Both the position numbers and the translations under genes were made by a program. Shown here one piece after another: positions 45,100-55,427 of a stretch of 64,000 bases of DNA. How positions within the stretch are numbered: position 1 is the stretch's first letter; each line of letters starts with the position of its first letter. Source of the stretch: Pestalotiopsis fici W106-1 (lineage: Eukaryota; Ascomycota; Sordariomycetes; Amphisphaeriales; Sporocadaceae); the NCBI RefSeq assembly GCF_000516985.1, contig NW_006917096.1, forward strand, positions 2,961,606-3,025,605, written 5' to 3'. A model generated the notes under the pieces. The model saw nothing but the letters and a program-made list of their open reading frames with translations, was not told where the DNA came from and did no database searches.

Positions 45100-46456
45100 T
45101 TGTCATGATTCTATCTTCCTTGCAAAGCGTCTATTCCTTTTTTTCCCATTGTATCAAAACATAAAAATTCGGGCCGGTGGGGCTTCGGGGCATTTGGCTA
45201 TGGTGTTACGATGATATGGATGCATTTTCCCGCCATGTAATCTCTCCTCTCTACTTTGCCTCACTCACGCCTGTACCATGTTTCATACTCCTTGATATCC
45301 CAAGCAGGCGTTGTAAAACAAAAGACATGTATTATAGTCTAGAAGCAACTTGTGCTACATGATGACGAAAAGTCAATTGAATAAAAAAATCGTTAAACAA
45401 TTGTATTGGATTTTGGCTTGGGCACCTGTTCAGGCAGCGCGATTCGAGGCATGCTTGGGTCAATTAATGTCTGCCTATACCATGGAAGCTACACCCCAAA
45501 TGAGACAAAGCATATGAAGATGTGATTGTGACGAATGTCCGACTAAGCCGATCGTCCTGTCAGATCTCTTATTCGTAATGAAGGGAGGCTTAGGCAATCG
45601 AAAACTATAGTTCAGGCATCAACTTGGCACTCTTCGGCAATGGAAACCTATTCTGCTACTACCTAAAGGTAGCTCTAGCAAAGACATGGAACTTCGAAAT
45701 AGTACGATGGAGCACTAGAATTCTAGCTCAGCTGTTGAGCACAGGTACCACGTATGAAAATCCAACAATCCGGATCGTATGGAGCCATTACATATGGAGT
45801 ATGTATATAATTAAACGTGCCTATGGAAAAAAGAGATGAAAAAAATAATATGATGGAAGATGATGGATCACGTGCATTGATCACCGTACAGCCAGTACGG
45901 CCAGTACGGCCAGTACGGTAGCCAGTAGCCAAGCCTAGTTGCTACCGTGTTGCCCGCGACGACAGTGGGATCAATGAGATTCCAAGTTAACAAAGCTGGA
46001 AACTTGGCCCACCCCAAGTACTCCCGACCCCACCATTAAGCTGGAGCCCTGTTGTTCGCTACGTATTGTTGATTTTCGCTGGCGCAAAGCCTTGGACCCG
46101 AGAATCTCCCCCTCCATCCCCCCCCCTCAATTCTCGAGAGTACTTCCTTACCACCAACCCGCCGCCTTGTGAGTGAATGATACCAAAAGCTACCCACCAA
46201 ATCTCCTTCCTCTTCCCTTTCTTCTGACCGCAATTCTACCCCCAAAGGCAACAAGATAAAATCTTCACTTCCCGTGTACGTGTCAGACCCATTCTCAGTC
46301 CTTGCCACTCCTACGCATAAATACTATTCCCTTGTGCCTAACCCGCAATACTCTTGTCTCTCGTTGCCTACGTCGACCCGACTACCCCGCTGACCGTATC
46401 TGCTTGCAGCTCTTGACCCAATCGTCATTTTCGCGACCTAAAACCACATCACCACA
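45100..46456. other. Intergenic region between hsp60 and cofilin
   Basis: This stretch holds the hsp60 3' UTR, a short tandem repeat of GCCAGTACG at about 45891-45917, and the CT-rich cofilin promoter and leader from about 46100. No gene is supported. Confidence 0.5.
45891..45917 (+). repeat. 9-bp tandem repeat GCCAGTACG x3
   Basis: Three perfect copies, followed by a diverged fourth (GTAGCCAGTAGCC), in intergenic DNA upstream of cofilin. Confidence 0.7.
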
Positions 46457-47342
46457 ATGGTAAGCCAGCACGCAGAAGCTCTCAAGTCGGGGCCAAAATA
46501 CTAACTTTGCCATGTCTATAGTCTCAGTCAGGGTTCGTACTCTCGTCGCTCCCAAATCACGCATCGTCCCCTATCGCATGATCCACCCCGTCTCCTTTTC
46601 CGCTACAGCTGTCTCAGCGGTTGAAGAAGTCTAGAGACAATAACAACAACAACACTTGATCACGCACGCGCCGCACGAATCGATGGCCCACGATACTAAC
46701 CTTCGCTTTGCAGAGCCTCCGTTTCTCAGGAATGCATAAACGCATTCAACGACTTGAAGTTGGCCAAGAAGTCCAAGTTCATCATCTTCAAGCTGTCCGA
46801 CAACAACCGTGAGATCGTCGTCGAAGAGGCCTCTACCGATGGTGACTGGGAGGTCTTCCGCGAGAAGCTCGTCAACGCCCAGCACGTCAGCAAGACCGTA
46901 TGTCCTTGATACCATATTGCGACCTATGTCCGAGGAAGAACAGAGGACGCTGATATAATTGCAGGGCGCTGTTGGCAAGGGTCCCCGCTACGCCGTCTAC
47001 GACTTCGAGTACCAGCTTGCTTCCGGTGAGGGTTCGCGGTAAGTGCATAAAACGAAGAAGGCCCGCGAAAATGCAACATGAATACTGATATCCTTCTAGA
47101 AACAAGATCACCTTCATTGCCTGGTCGCCCGATGATGCTGGTGTCATGGTATGATAAACCACTCGCGATTACGCATGCCGAATTCTTTCTAACTCCTTTT
47201 CTAGGCCAAGATGGTGTACGCCTCCTCCAAGGATGCGCTCAAGCGTGCTCTGAACGGCATTGCCACCGAGATCCAGGCCAACGACCAAGATGACATTGAA
47301 TACGACACCGTCCTGAAGACCGTCAGCAAGGGTCTTGCCTAA
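46457..47342 (+). CDS. cof1: Cofilin (actin-depolymerising factor)
   Basis: Six exons (46457-46459, 46522-46532, 46714-46897, 46965-47038, 47100-47148, 47205-47342) encode 152 residues. The first exon is only the ATG and the second only 11 bases; both are needed for the conserved start [19 protein letters not shown]. The ADF-H domain fills the protein: [44 protein letters not shown], then the long actin-binding helix region [23 protein letters not shown]. Cofilin severs and depolymerises actin filaments and is essential in fungi for actin patches and polar growth. Ser residues close to the N-terminus are the usual phosphorylation site. The fungal length fits. Introns close to the start codon are common in fungal cofilin genes. 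Confidence 0.95.
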
Positions 47343-47756
47343 GTTATCAACAACAACTCAAATTGTGGAAGTAATGCGAAACCCGGATTCGGCTCCCCAA
47401 GGAGCAACGGATGGGATATGACGATCACGAAACCAAATTATTGGGGAAGCATGGTGGACGGGACTCCTCTCCAGATGACTCTTGTCAGTTCGCTTACGGA
47501 GAACACGGGGAGGATAACATTGGTCCTTCTTTGCTGCAGAGATCTGACTTGATTTTTCCCGGAGTTGATGTTGGCCGGCTACTTAGAGGATATTCGGCGT
47601 GTTATACATTAAAGCAAGCAAAAAACCTTGGTTCTGAATCGTAGAGCATTCCGTTTGGCCCTTGATGGGCATTGATCAATTCCTCTTTGGTATCATATGC
47701 AAGCGCTTTCAACTGCTGTGACCAACTATATCCGAATCTATCTTGACTATGCATTA
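47343..47756. other. Convergent 3' region
   Basis: About 410 bases between the cofilin stop and the Get5 stop. It holds the two 3' UTRs; no gene or clear poly(A) signal could be fixed. Confidence 0.5.
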
Positions 47757-48470
47757 TTATTTTTTACTCTTGTATGCCGTCTGGAATGTTTCAAACAGTT
47801 CCGACGCCTCTTTCTCGTCCCGTATTCTCTGCAACAAGAAGCCCTTCAAGTCGTCCCAGAACTCGGCTGTCTCGACTGTCGCTGTACCGCTCGTGCCTTG
47901 GGCAACATCTGTGCTGGCGGGCGCATCCTTCTTGACGGCAGCCGCAGCACCGCCCAACACCATGACGCCAAATTCGACAGTTGTACTCTCGTCCTCACCC
48001 AAGAGCTCCTTGAGCACCTTGGAATCGACCACGGGCTTCTTCTTGTACAGCAGCTTGATCTTGTCCAGCGGTACGCTCGTCTCATCGGCAACTTTCTGCT
48101 TCAGATCCAGCACCGATGTGTTGAGCGGCTGCGAAGTAAGCTTGATGTCGAGAGGTGGGTTGCGAAGCGACTTGAGTGTGACGGTCACTGATCGCTCGGA
48201 GCCAGGTGCAGATCGGGAGGCTGTCGAGCTGGGCTTGGACATTTGGCGGGGTGCGCGGGCCAGGATATACTGTGTTCGTGGTCAGTTTTTATGCTCATAA
48301 GTAACTCGTCTGCATCACAGGTGTAACATGTTCGATTGCAGCTGTCGGAGGAGACGTACGGCGGTTCTGGGAGGATATTCCCTGGGGTCCTGCACATGAT
48401 CCGGCGAGATCCTGACAGGGCGAGGGTCCAGCGCCGCCAGGAATTGCTTGGCAAAGGCTACTTCGGCCAT
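47757..48470 (-). CDS. get5: Get5/Mdy2-like ubiquitin-domain protein of the GET pathway
   Basis: Two exons, 48470-48360 and 48269-47757, encode 207 residues; the intron is phase 0 (GTACGT donor, ACACAG acceptor). The first exon gives MAEVAFAKQFLAALDPRP, matching the short N-terminal Get5 domain that binds Get4. Exon 2 adds a Ser-rich linker, a ubiquitin-like domain at about residues 64-144 (SVTVTLKSLRNPPLDIKL, KIKLLYKKKPV, VEFGVMVLGG), an Ala/Thr linker and a C-terminal helix (FWDDLKGFLLQRIRDEKEAS) that fits the homodimerisation domain. In yeast, Get4-Get5 with Sgt2 hands tail-anchored proteins to Get3 for ER insertion. The length is close to yeast Get5 (212). Without the first exon the protein would lack the Get4-binding part. 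It shares an upstream region with divergent nop2. Confidence 0.85.
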
Positions 48471-48934
48471 GTTGGCGAGCTGGCGAGGTGTGTAGTGTTG
48501 GTAAGGGTACGAGGAGTAGAGGGTCGGTATGTCGGAGTTGTCGTCGGTTCTACCGTCTGCCATAAAGATGATCACGGAAACGGGGACAGGTCCAAGATAG
48601 CTGTACTGAGAGCGGGCGTACCGTTGGCAGTGGGTAGGCGGGCGGAGTGAGGTCAGGATCGCACGCGCCACGATAGTGGGATGTACCTGGAACTGAAAAT
48701 GTGGCTTGAGCTCTGGAAGTTTAAGCCACGAGGTACCAAAGGTTCAAGTTTATGGTCGCTCGGTGGGGTGCGCTAAGATAAGATAAGAATTTATCGAGGA
48801 AAAAAGTTCTGGGAGCAAGTGGGTTGCCAATAGTTTTGGAGCCGAAGCGCCTCTCCTCCAGTCCTTCCCGTCTTTCTTTTTCTTCAAGACAGATACCCAA
48901 TTTTTGCGTTTCTCTTTCTGGAATATAGTTCAAG
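48471..48934. other. Divergent promoter between get5 and nop2
   Basis: 464 bases with CT-rich start regions on both sides and no TATA box. An open frame extends upstream of the get5 start on the minus strand but has no Get5-like content. Confidence 0.5.
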
Positions 48935-51283
48935 ATGGGTGTCGGACGTCGCATGAAGAAGCAGGGTCCTCCTGAGCCCCTGTCGGAAGCGCATTACGCA
49001 AAGCTCAAGCGCAAGGCCGGTCTGCCCGTCGACGATGTACCGGCCGAACCCCGAAACAACAAGAAGCGCAAGGCCGCCAAGGACGAGGAGCCCAAGAGCA
49101 ACAAGAAGGCTGCCAAGTCCAATGGCGCCGTCAATGGCAAGAAGGCTGCCGCCCCTGCGCCGAAAGCGAACGGAAAGAAGGGCAAGAAGGCCGCTCCGGT
49201 ACCCGAGGACGAGGACGACATTAGCGATGGCCTGGGAGACGGATTCGGCGACTCTGACATGGACATGGACGAGTTCTCTGACCTTGAAGGCGCTGAAGGT
49301 TTGAAGGACGACTTCTTGGACTCGGACGACTCGGTCTACGACTCTGACGATGCCGGCCAGCAAAAGGCCATGTTTTCTGAAGATGAGGACGACTCCGACG
49401 CCGAGGAGCAGCTGACGGCTGCCAACATTGCTGGTCTGTCGAGGAAGCTCGACGAGAAGATTGCGCAAGAGGAGGCCGATGCCCAGGCTGAACTCGAGGA
49501 GGCTGCCATGCAGACAAACATTGTCGAGGACAAGCCGCATATCTTGGACGATGACGAAGAGGATGGTTTGGCTGCCAAGACCAAGGGGCTGCTTGCGCCG
49601 GATCTGCAGCTTCTCAGAACGCGCATCACGGATACGATACGTGTTCTGGGTGACTTTGCCAAGCTGGCCGAGGAGGGCAGAAGCAGAGCCGAGTACACAG
49701 CTCAGCTGCTCAAGGACATTTGCGCATACTATGGCTACTCCGAGTACCTGGCAGAGAAGCTTTACAACCTTTTTACACCACAAGAGGCTTTTGCCTTTTT
49801 CGAGGCCAACGAGAGCGCAAGACCTATTGTCATCAGAACAAACACTCTGAGAACCCACAGGAGAGATCTAGCCCAGGCTCTGATCAACAGAGGTGTTGTG
49901 CTGGAGCCTGTAGGCAAGTGGTCCAAGGTTGGACTGCAAATTTTCGAGAGCAACGTGCCATTGGTAAGTCAACGTTGCCCACTGAAATTGCAATGCGCAT
50001 TCAACTGACAATGAAAACAGGGTGCAACTCCCGAGTATCTCGCCGGTCACTACATTCTGCAGGCCGCCAGTTCATTCCTGCCCGTCATGGCCCTGGGTCC
50101 TCAAGAAGGCGAGCGCGTTCTCGATATGGCCGCTGCTCCCGGTGGAAAGACGACACACATGGCTGCCATGATGAAGAACAAGGGTTGCATCTTTGCCAAC
50201 GATCCTTCCAAGGCTCGTTCCAAGGGTTTGATTGGAAACATTCACCGTCTCGGCGCCCGCAATGTTGTGGTATGCAACTACGATGCCAGAGACTTCCCAA
50301 GGGTGATTGGTGGCTTCGACAGAGTCTTGCTTGATGCTCCTTGCTCGGGTACTGGTGTTATTGCCAAGGATGCTTCGGTCAAGATGAACAAGACAGAAAA
50401 GGACTTTATGGTTCTGCCTCATACACAAAAGCAGCTGCTCCTAGCTGCCATTGACAGTGTGAACCACGCCAGCAAGACTGGTGGTTACCTTGTTTAGTAA
50501 GTTGTCCTCGGCACTATTTCAAAGCACCTTGTACTAACTAGTCACAGCTCTACATGTTCCGTTACAGTCGAGGAGAATGAGCAGGTTGTCAACTACGTCC
50601 TGAGCAGGCGCCCCAACGTAAAGCTCGTTGACACTGAGCTTCCGTTCGGTAAGGAGGGTTTCACAAGCTACGGTGGCAAGCACTTTGACTCGTCGCTGAA
50701 CCTCACCCGACGATACTACCCCCACACCTACAATGTTGACGGTTTCTTTGTCGCCAAGTTCCACAAGTTTGCCCCCTCGCCTGCTGGAAGTGCTGGCCGC
50801 GAGAAGGTGCCAATGGAGAAGAAGGACGTCGAGGAAGAGATCATTGACAAGACACCTATTGCTGCTGATGAGGATACGATTGGTGCCGAGAAGGACGACT
50901 TTGGTGGCTTCGATGACGATGAGGATGCCGATTACATGGAGAGAGCCAAGCGCAATGCCATGAGGAGGAGAGGTCTGGACCCAAAGGCTCTGAACAAGGG
51001 CAAGACTGAGACGAATGGCACCAAGGAGGCCAAGGAGATCAAGGAGACCAAGGCCGAGAAGACTGAAAAGTCGCCCAAATCTCCCAAGTCACCCAAGTCT
51101 GACAAGGTGGAGAAGGCTGAGAAGTCGCCAAAGGCTGAGAAGTCGCCAAAGGCTGCGAAGACGGAAAAGGCAGACAAGTCCCCCAAGGCTGCCAAGACAG
51201 AGAAGGCTGACAAGTCTTCAAAGACAGAAAAGGCCGAAGTGAGCAAAAAGGACAAGAAGAAGAGCAAGAAGGCATCGTCATAG
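48935..51283 (+). CDS. nop2: Nop2 rRNA (cytosine-C5) methyltransferase
   Basis: Three exons, 48935-49963, 50021-50496 and 50548-51283, encode 746 residues; the introns are phase 0 (GTAAGT/ACAG) and phase 2 (GTAAGT/CACAG). The N-terminal 250 residues are charged and disordered, with Lys-rich (nucleolar-type) and acidic tracts. The NOL1/NOP2/Sun domain follows: SAM site VLDMAAAPGGKTTHMA (residues about 376-391), DAPCSGTG with Cys451 and TCSV with Cys505, the two cysteines of the m5C mechanism. LPHTQKQLLLAAIDSV and the F-G-K-E-G-F end also fit. It methylates 25S rRNA and is needed for 60S subunit assembly in the nucleolus. The C-terminus is a Lys/Ser-Pro-rich tail with repeated EK-SPK-A units. 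Start context is AAGATGGG. It is divergent from get5. Confidence 0.96.
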
Positions 51284-51419
51284 ATCTGTAGTAGCTACAA
51301 GCGATAATCATGGAATTCAACAAAAGTGCAAAGCAGGGTCACCAACCAGAACTGTCGTCTGTCATCACAAAACTCCTGCGCAATTGCAATGTACCGTGTG
51401 TCCAGTCATGATGAAATAC

Positions 51420-51786
51420 CGTCTTTCCGGTGTGCTGAGGTACCTTCCGTCCCGTGGTCACCATGAACGTCCGTCCGATAGTGGTAATATTATGTAACTT
51501 CCGTCCGATGGTAATAATGTACCTTTGCTCAATCGTAATAATATCTATTCCGTTCAATTGTGCTTATATAAACTCATGTCCAACATTTACCATAAACTTC
51601 CGCGCCGACGTAATGATGTGATTTCTGTTCCATGCGTTCATGTCCCTTCCCTCAGATGGCAACCATAAACTTTCGTCCAGTCGTAGTAATGCACCTCCGG
51701 CGTCGTTATATACATTTCGTTGAAGTGTGACCATAAACTTCTGTCCGGTCACGATGGTGTGACTTCCGTCCGATTGTAACCATAAT
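51420..51786 (+). repeat. Degenerate tandem repeats around CTTCCGTCCGAT-GTAATAATG
   Basis: Repeated units of about 26-36 bases carry an ACTTCCGTCCGAT core, then a GTAATAATG-like part, for example near 51496, 51660-51690 and 51760. Units differ in spacing and sequence, as in an old minisatellite. It begins about 140 bases after the nop2 stop. Confidence 0.6.
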
Positions 51787-51907
51787 CAGTGCAGATGGCT
51801 ATATGCTAGATTGTCCATGTTTCTCCTGGGCGTCTAACAATGATCGTTCAATCACTTCCCATAGAAAGCGAGAAGGCGCCGGCAGAATTGCTCACCGCTC
51901 TAACGCT

Positions 51908-52003
51908 GGCGGGCACGACAATCGACGCCGGGCAGTGGGGGCCTCGGGCCAGTGAAGGTCTGCAAACGGCCGTGACCCACTCACTGCCCAGCGTGCCCGC
52001 CGC
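51908..52003. repeat. Imperfect inverted repeat
   Basis: GGCGGGCACG at about 51908 pairs with CGTGCCCGCC near 51991, and the inner GGGCAGTG pairs with CACTGCCC. Arms are separated by an unpaired 12-base insert in the left arm and a loop of about 40 bases. It lies about 45 bases before a TATA box. Confidence 0.65.
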
Positions 52004-52048
52004 CACCGCGCACAATCAGTAGTCCGGATTCTCGTGATATTTTTCTAC

Positions 52049-52055
52049 TATAAAT
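52049..52055 (+). promoter_or_regulatory. TATA box upstream of A-tract leader
   Basis: CTATAAATCTGTCC is followed by a CT-rich stretch (CCTTTTTTCTTCTTCTTCC), as at a fungal transcription start. The downstream transcript has no clear start codon. Confidence 0.4.
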
Positions 52056-52174
52056 CTGTCCCTTTGATCCCCAATTTCGCCGACCTTTTTTCTTCTTCTT
52101 CCCACCAGACATCCCACCCTCCGTCACAGCCTTTCATCCACGTTCACATACATTCACCATCTACTGTGCACATC

Positions 52175-52197
52175 AAAAAAAAAAAAAAAAAAAAAAA
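52175..52197 (+). repeat. Homopolymer A tract
   Basis: An uninterrupted A run of over 20 bases, followed by further A-rich runs to about 52240, inside what looks like a transcript leader. Confidence 0.9.
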
Positions 52198-52276
52198 GTT
52201 AAAAAATACAAAATAACAAAAAAACTTGAAAAAAAAAAATTCCCCAAACATACAACCCATACAACACACACCACAC

Positions 52277-52453
52277 AGCAACACCGTCAGTCGGTCACCT
52301 CAGGTCGTCGAATCGTCGACACCCGTCGCTAGCTATCCCCCTGGTACAGAGTCGGGATCATCTCCCACTGGTTCCGCCGAGACTCCCGGCACACAAATCA
52401 CGTCGACCATCACCTCAACTTCCATGATCACCATCACCAGCTGCGGACCTGAG
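52277..52453 (+). pseudogene. Ser/Thr-rich cell-wall-protein-like fragment
   Basis: An open stretch reads ...VASYPPGTESGSSPTGSAE and TSTITSTSMITITSCGPE, resembling the TSTxTVTSCGPxxTxC-type repeats of fungal GPI-anchored wall proteins. It ends at a GTAAGT donor. A plausible next exon (FVSTTTEAASGGF) is out of phase with the simplest acceptor, and no ATG or signal peptide precedes it in the same frame. It is most likely a decayed or misassembled gene; an alternative is a small gene with an unseen first exon. Confidence 0.35.
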
Positions 52454-53488
52454 TAAGTAGTAGCTATTATCTCCTTGAGCTTCTCCCTCTTGATTCATCT
52501 CGCTCACTTGTCATTAGAGTCCACATTCGTCTCCACAACCACCGAGGCGGCCTCCGGGGGCTTTGTTCAACACCGCTGACGGCCTAGTCTGTCACCTTTT
52601 GTTTCCACCAAAAAAAAAAAAAAAGAGGCACACATTCTGATATCCACTGTGCAATGCTGCCTGAGCTGTATGTCGACATCATCGATAGAACGGTATGTCT
52701 AAGAATTGATTCATTTTCATCATACATGGCAAAGCCTTATATGGTGTTCCACCAAACTTTCGTTCCAAGCTGACTTTGTACTTCAAGGTGTTCACATCGG
52801 ACGAAAGTCCCTTTTAGGAAAGAACCATACTTCCGTCGCATCTTTTGTCAAGGTAAGACGGAAACTCCATATATTCCCATTATGATTTGAAGGCACCCAT
52901 TAACATTCGCTTGTCTCTTAGATGCTAAACCACCAACACCAATGACAATACGACGGCAAACCTGCGGGCTCAAGTGCGCTGTCTGCACATGAGGATAATG
53001 ACAACCGGACTCAACTGAGTCCGCCCCTCCTTTGCAGAGACTCCTCCAAGACCATCAAGGTTTTGGATGGGTTGCCTTCCCCCACTTTGGTCACATGGAG
53101 GCAACTGGATACGGTGCCTCGTCGGCGCAGTTCCCTTTCCCCACTACTTTTGGCCCCGACCATGCAAGGCATGGTCAAGCTGTTTCTGTGCATGAAAAGC
53201 TGGGAGCCAGAGCACACCAATGGCAGCAACTTGTCGTGCACGGTTGCCGAATATAACACCATGATGCAGGTAATTGGCCAACCAGGGATTTAAGCTACCT
53301 TCTCCTCACACGAACCAAGGCATGTTCCGTAATACCGGAAATAACAATATAACGCAAGCCTTCGCATTCCGAGGACATAAGCAATGATTTGACAATAAAG
53401 CAATGGCCATGACGAAAAGAAAACAACGAAGCATTGACGATAAAAACACAAAAGAGCAAGGAATGGTTTCACAAAGAGGCTGGCATTT

Positions 53489-53560
53489 TCAGGAATGGTT
53501 TTGAGGAATGGTTTTCAGGAATGGTTTTGAGGAATGGTTTTCAGGAATGGTTTTCAGGAA
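53489..53560 (+). repeat. Tandem GGAATGGTTTTSA repeat
   Basis: Five or more copies of AGGAATGGTTTTC or GAGGAATGGTTTT in a row, alternating between TTTTCA and TTTTGA endings, in intergenic DNA. Confidence 0.8.
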
Positions 53561-55427
53561 ACTTGAGAAAAGTTTCAGGGTTTTTCTTTTTACAACGATA
53601 CCCGGTGTGTTGAAATAGTAGCCCAGCCTCCTTCATTTCGGGCTTCATGCTCCACTATAGACTACATACATATACCTTTCTCTACTCCCATAGATACGTA
53701 CAGGTACTCAACCAACTAATCAATCACTTCACTTACCATAACCTCGTTCATCTCAACACGGTGCACCACGAATGAGCATCACAAGTTACAACAGATTGAC
53801 AGCAGATCTGTCAGGTGCTGGGCACTGCGCTAGGTACTAGTACAAACATATCCCGCAGCCACAACGGCTTTTCCGCCTTCTTCTCTATACCACACTTTCG
53901 TAGCTTCACTTGCCAACCGTAGATTCAGAGATCCTACAAAAGAATTACCACTCTCGTGGCTACATGGCTCGGTAATACACCCGTTCACTTTCTACCATTT
54001 GTTTTTCCCGTTACTTCTACGTGTACTGTGTACTTACCAGCAGGTCTCTGACCTTACGGCATCAAGCGTCCGAACATCAACGTCACGCTCTTGATGATTT
54101 GCTTGGGTATCATCAGGGAGAAGAAGAGGTGAATCCCCAAGACTTGAAACAACTGCTGAGGTACCAGCAGAAATATATACATGAAAAAATTAACAAGTAG
54201 TGATGATTCATTCTGAGCCAGTTCTTCACGGTTAGTCATCTCTTTTTGTGCGTGAGAGAGACAACGTCAAGGGACGGAGTACCAGACCAAGGATACCGAA
54301 GCTCTTATCCTATAGAACATCAATATGAAGCCTGGCTGCCAATCGCTCTAAGTATGAGCCATCTACTAAATAGCTCTTTGGCCATGGTCGTGGTCTTCAA
54401 TTCCTTGGACACCACTTCAGAATGGCGGAAGCAGAAACGTTTGGGTAGTATCGTTACATTCGACGATGAAATGACCGGCGTTGGCTTTCATCACACAAGT
54501 CACAGCTTGGCAGCGAGCCAGATAGTCGACGCTATGGTTCGTTCATGGCCAGTCATCAGAACTTTTCGGATCTCGACATCCTCGCAGGTTATGCAGATAT
54601 TTGCGGCAGCAGGCGAATGTGAGTATTGCCGCCTGCTGTTTTAGATGTGAAGCCTAGTGTTTTCAGTATCGTCCGCAATCAACTATTCTCCAACGGCATC
54701 TCGCGTTCACAATGTTCATAATTACAAGAGGCCCCATATGCTTGATTTACCCAACTGCAGCCAAGGAGTCGTTCAAATATGTCCTCATGTGCCCCATTGG
54801 CATTAGCCCAATGACTACTAGGTATGGATTGCGGCACAGTACCAGAGCATCCACTATATCCACATCTACATCTGTAAGGCCAGAGGCCTTTAGTTTTGTG
54901 CTGGTACACGTGGAAACAACGGCAAGTCAGAATGGAGTAAATGAGTGTGTTTTTCCTAGCTGAGAGCCCCGAGAGTGGTGATCTAAGGGTGATCTCTCAA
55001 TCTACTTGGGCAAAGTGTAGCTACGATAAGGTACGGTACGGAAAAGTGTTAAAAACAGCAGAAGAGGGCGGAAATTAGGTAGTACCTAGTGCGGTGCCTA
55101 GCAGTTAAACAATATCCACATTCACCAGGCAGCGGCGGCCACCCGATATAAATAAAGGCGGTTTCCAGAATTCTTGATGATATTCTCGCACTGATGTAGA
55201 TAATATCTGCTGCAGATCACCTGTCCGGGCATTTAGATGGCTCTTCAGCACCCCTCTTTCGTACTTGGGTAGAATCAGCCCAGATATTCGTCACCACACG
55301 GCATTTATGTACCCCTTAAAATTGCCTCAGGTGAAAGATGCTCGGAAGGGAACCCTACTTCACAAGCTAGAAGTGTGGAAGATTTTATCATAGACCTGGC
55401 GGTGTATTCTCTTCCTTGCGAGCGACC

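Larger units (their letters stand above)
51284..55427. other. Long non-coding-looking region with repeats
   Basis: About 4.1 kb between nop2 and the DUF4419 gene. It contains degenerate repeats (51420-51786), an inverted repeat (51908-52003), a TATA box (52049-52055), an A tract (52175-52197), a Ser/Thr-rich frame without ATG (about 52277-52453), a 13-14-bp tandem repeat (53489-53560), and an uncertain minus-strand hydrophobic frame (54054-54209). No solid gene was found. Confidence 0.45.

Noticed and set aside
48884..49858. 324-codon antisense frame opposite nop2
   Set aside because: Shadow of the charged N-terminal part of nop2, with no domain of its own.
54246..54644. 132-codon frame
   Set aside because: It begins at TTG, has no recognisable domain, and no splice or promoter context supports it.
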